Assembly: GCF_009601025.1 (NCBI RefSeq) | Contig: NZ_WIVE01000008.1 | Coordinates: 1 to 64,000, forward strand | DNA: 64,000 bases | Source of the DNA: Roseospira navarrensis | GTDB taxonomy: Bacteria; Pseudomonadota; Alphaproteobacteria; Rhodospirillales; Rhodospirillaceae | Direction of reading: 5' to 3' | Shown here: positions 60,344 to 64,000 of the stretch, piece after piece | Layout: every line of letters starts with the position of its first letter | How positions within the stretch are numbered: position 1 is the stretch's first letter | Program-made: the position numbers and the translations under genes | Notes under the pieces: model-generated | What the model was told of the DNA's origin: nothing | Seen by the model: only the letters and a program-made list of their open reading frames with translations | The model's database searches: none

Positions 60344-61525
60344 ATGGACACCATTCCCACCGATTCGGCTGACAGCCTCGGATCCACCTGGCCACAGGCG
60401 CACATGGTTCCGGCGTGGACCGATGTGTATTTCGTGCGCACACGCGAGATCGTGCGCCGCTTCGGCGACTGCCGGGCGACCTATGCGGTGTTCATGCGCC
60501 GTCCGGTGGTGTACGCGCCGCGTCTGGCGCTGACCTGGCTGCGGGCCATGGCCAAGGCGCGCGGGTTCGAGGTCGAGGTCGATGAACAGTTCCGCGAAAG
60601 CCAGTGGGTCGGCGCCGGCGAGCCGATGATGTACCTGACCGGCTCCATGGCCGGGCTGGTGGACCTGGAGACCCTGTTCCTGCAGAAGCTGGGCGCCTGC
60701 GGAGTCGCGGCGTACAACGCCTTCACCATGAGCGCGGAACTGCCCGACGTGGCCTTCCTGGCCATGGACGCCCGCCACTGTGCAGGCACGGAGATGGCCG
60801 AACTGATGGCCTATGCCGCCTCGGTCGGCTCCAGCCGGGCCCGACGCAAGGCCAAGGCGAAGGGCTTCATCGGCAACGCCACCGATGCGACGGCGCACTT
60901 CTTCGACCAGCGGGCGGGTCTGGGCACCATGCCGCACGGCCTGATCGGCTATGCGGGCTCGACGGTCCGCGCCGCCGAGATGTTCCATGAGACCTTCCCG
61001 GATGTGCCCCTGACCGTGCTGGTGGACTACTTCGGCCAGGAGATCACGGACGCGCTGGCCGTGTGCCGCCGGTTCCCCGAGCTGGCCGCCCAGGGCCGCC
61101 TGAGCATCCGTCTGGACACCCACGGGGGTCGCTTCGTGGAGACCATGGACACCCAGAAGTCCTACGAGGTGCTGGACCGCCACTGCCCGGACGCCATCCG
61201 CGGCTATCGGTCGGAAACGGAGCTGCGGTACCTGATCGGCACGGGCGTGTCCGCCGCCGCCATCTGGCACGTGCGCGAGAGCCTGGACCAGGCCGGCTTC
61301 CCCAATACGCGAATCGTGGCGTCGTCGGGCTTCGGCCCGGCCAAGTGCCGGGTGATGGGCTATGCCCGGGCGCCGATCGACGTGATCGGCACCGGCAGCT
61401 ATCTGCCCGAGAACTGGAACGAGACCTACGCCACGGCGGACATCATCGGCTATGACGGGCAACCGCGCGTGAAGATCGGCCGCGAGTTCCTGTTGCGCCG
61501 CGCGGAGGAGACCGGCGCGGGGTGA
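60344..61525 (+). CDS. pncB: Nicotinate phosphoribosyltransferase family protein
   Basis: 393 residues, type II phosphoribosyltransferase fold: 'GSMAGLVDLETLFLQKLGACGVAAYNAFTM', 'HGLIGYAGSTVRAAEMFHETFPDVPLTVLVDYFG', 'LSIRLDTHGGRFVETM', and 'VASSGFGPAKCRVMGYARAPIDVIGTGSYLP' with the phosphate-binding glycines. It salvages nicotinate into NAD. It is shorter and diverged compared with E. coli PncB but typical of the alphaproteobacterial form, which is often next to class II DAHP synthase. Confidence 0.85.
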   Translation: MDTIPTDSADSLGSTWPQAHMVPAWTDVYFVRTREIVRRFGDCRATYAVFMRRPVVYAPRLALTWLRAMAKARGFEVEVDEQFRESQWVGAGEPMMYLTGSMAGLVDLETLFLQKLGACGVAAYNAFTMSAELPDVAFLAMDARHCAGTEMAELMAYAASVGSSRARRKAKAKGFIGNATDATAHFFDQRAGLGTMPHGLIGYAGSTVRAAEMFHETFPDVPLTVLVDYFGQEITDALAVCRRFPELAAQGRLSIRLDTHGGRFVETMDTQKSYEVLDRHCPDAIRGYRSETELRYLIGTGVSAAAIWHVRESLDQAGFPNTRIVASSGFGPAKCRVMGYARAPIDVIGTGSYLPENWNETYATADIIGYDGQPRVKIGREFLLRRAEETGAG

Positions 61526-61544
61526 TCGCCGGCGGTTCTGGAGA

Positions 61545-61871
61545 TCAGCGCGGCGAAGCCCCGTCGTCGGACGCCTCCAGGTGCCGCAGATGCCGGTTCA
61601 TCAGGACGATGGCCGGGCCGAGCCCAACGAAGAACACGCCCTGAGTCGCCCAGATCACCCAAGTGGGCAGTGTGCCGGTGAGGCTCAGGGCGATCAGGGT
61701 GCCCAACAGCGCCATGATCGCCCACAGTCCCACGGTGGCGCGGACCATGAAGCGGCGCACGCCTCCGGGACGGGCATTGCGAATGGATGCCCAGCTTCCG
61801 ATCGCGCCCCCCAGCACACCGATCACCGCGCCGGCGATGCCGCCGACCAATCCCCATTCCGCACCGGTCAA
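61545..61871 (-). CDS. Small membrane protein of unknown function
   Basis: 108 residues with three likely membrane segments: a glycine-rich first helix ('WGLVGGIAGAVIGVLGGAIGSWASI'), 'VGLWAIMALLGTLIALSLTG' and 'WVIWATQGVFFVGLGPAIVLM', then a short basic tail. A TTG start at 61871 is chosen because AGGAGG lies five bases upstream; the longer frame to 61946 lacks any such site. I do not recognise a named family. It is convergent with pncB. Confidence 0.6.
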   Translation of the reverse strand: MTGAEWGLVGGIAGAVIGVLGGAIGSWASIRNARPGGVRRFMVRATVGLWAIMALLGTLIALSLTGTLPTWVIWATQGVFFVGLGPAIVLMNRHLRHLEASDDGASPR

Positions 61872-61960
61872 GGCTGCCTCCTGCCGTCCACCGCTCGGGG
61901 CGAGCCGCCGCCGGGCTGGAACTGGTACGATAGCACGCACCGGCAAACCGCGAGGGGCCT

Positions 61961-61995
61961 GAAAAAAACGGCACCGGGCGCGGAGCCCGGTGCCG
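61961..61995 (-). terminator. katG: Rho-independent terminator of katG
   Basis: On the minus strand an 11-bp perfect stem (CGGCACCGGGC with GCCCGGTGCCG; five-base loop) is followed directly by seven Ts. It begins 43 bp after the katG stop and is the best terminator on this strand. Confidence 0.92.
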
Positions 61996-62037
61996 TGATG
62001 CCTGCGGCAGGTGCGTGAGAGTCACGCGCCGATCGGC

Positions 62038-64000
<1,963 letters not shown>

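Overview
The window is about 64 kb of very GC-rich chromosomal DNA (around 70% by eye) from an alphaproteobacterium. It is most likely a Rhodospirillales, purple non-sulphur type relative. The evidence is the combination of: an hprK-rapZ-EIIA-HPr-EI block, a sphaeroides haem protein (SHP)/dihaem cytochrome locus, a bphO-bphP phytochrome operon, a class II DAHP synthase, an sdhCDAB operon with alphaproteobacterial spacing, an NADH-type FabI, and a separate RpoH. Almost everything is housekeeping or central metabolism. I saw no rRNA, tRNA, CRISPR array, transposase or prophage gene.

Layout. 1-4245: regulatory PTS genes on the plus strand (hprK fragment, rapZ, EIIA, HPr, EI). 4333-7561: minus-strand fabI-aroC-esterase operon and a stand-alone RAM domain protein. 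7814-10896: a YihY/BrkB membrane protein and an unusual DUF2478-DUF4213/DUF364 fusion. 10881-12886: minus-strand operon of an acidic secreted protein, a cytochrome b561-SHP fusion and dihaem cytochrome c, under a four-repeat operator-like site. 13167-19319: moaA, fba, purD, xseA and a small orphan. 19762-25422: an orphan oligopeptide-type binding protein, then sdhCDAB. 25880-28934: lipoprotein, methyltransferase, VOC protein, DUF2189 membrane protein. 29132-37430: a glycerol locus (glpK and two flavoprotein dehydrogenase genes) divergent from glpR, followed by a TRAP transporter. 37724-43524: LysM protein, cytochrome b561, haem oxygenase and a bacteriophytochrome. 43674-48958: Ca2+/Na+ antiporter, JAMM protease, rluD-rpoH, bcp, ppa. 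49267-58613: sarcosine oxidase soxBDAG, convergent with glycolate oxidase glcDEF. 58918-64000: DAHP synthase, nicotinate phosphoribosyltransferase, a small membrane protein and katG, which runs off the right edge.

How the parts fit. The PTS genes form a phosphorelay with no sugar permease, so they are regulatory. HPr keeps both its phospho-histidine and the serine that HprK would modify, but the HprK coding region here lacks the ATP-binding half and carries a 34-bp perfect palindrome where it should be. The glp genes, GlpR and the TRAP transporter look like one uptake-and-oxidation unit. soxBDAG and glcDEF feed C1/C2 metabolism (sarcosine, glycolate). The bph operon makes biliverdin and the receptor that binds it, but the receptor's kinase module has lost its phospho-histidine and its N-box asparagines.

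The most interesting items are this pseudokinase bacteriophytochrome, the cytochrome b561-SHP fusion with its acidic partner and 11-bp-phased operator, the DUF2478-DUF364 fusion, the interrupted hprK, and a family of multi-hairpin intergenic repeats whose stems differ in sequence yet keep pairing. Several gaps over 300 bp (9140-9603, 15521-15963, 19320-19761, 25423-25879) hold dispersed repeats rather than genes.
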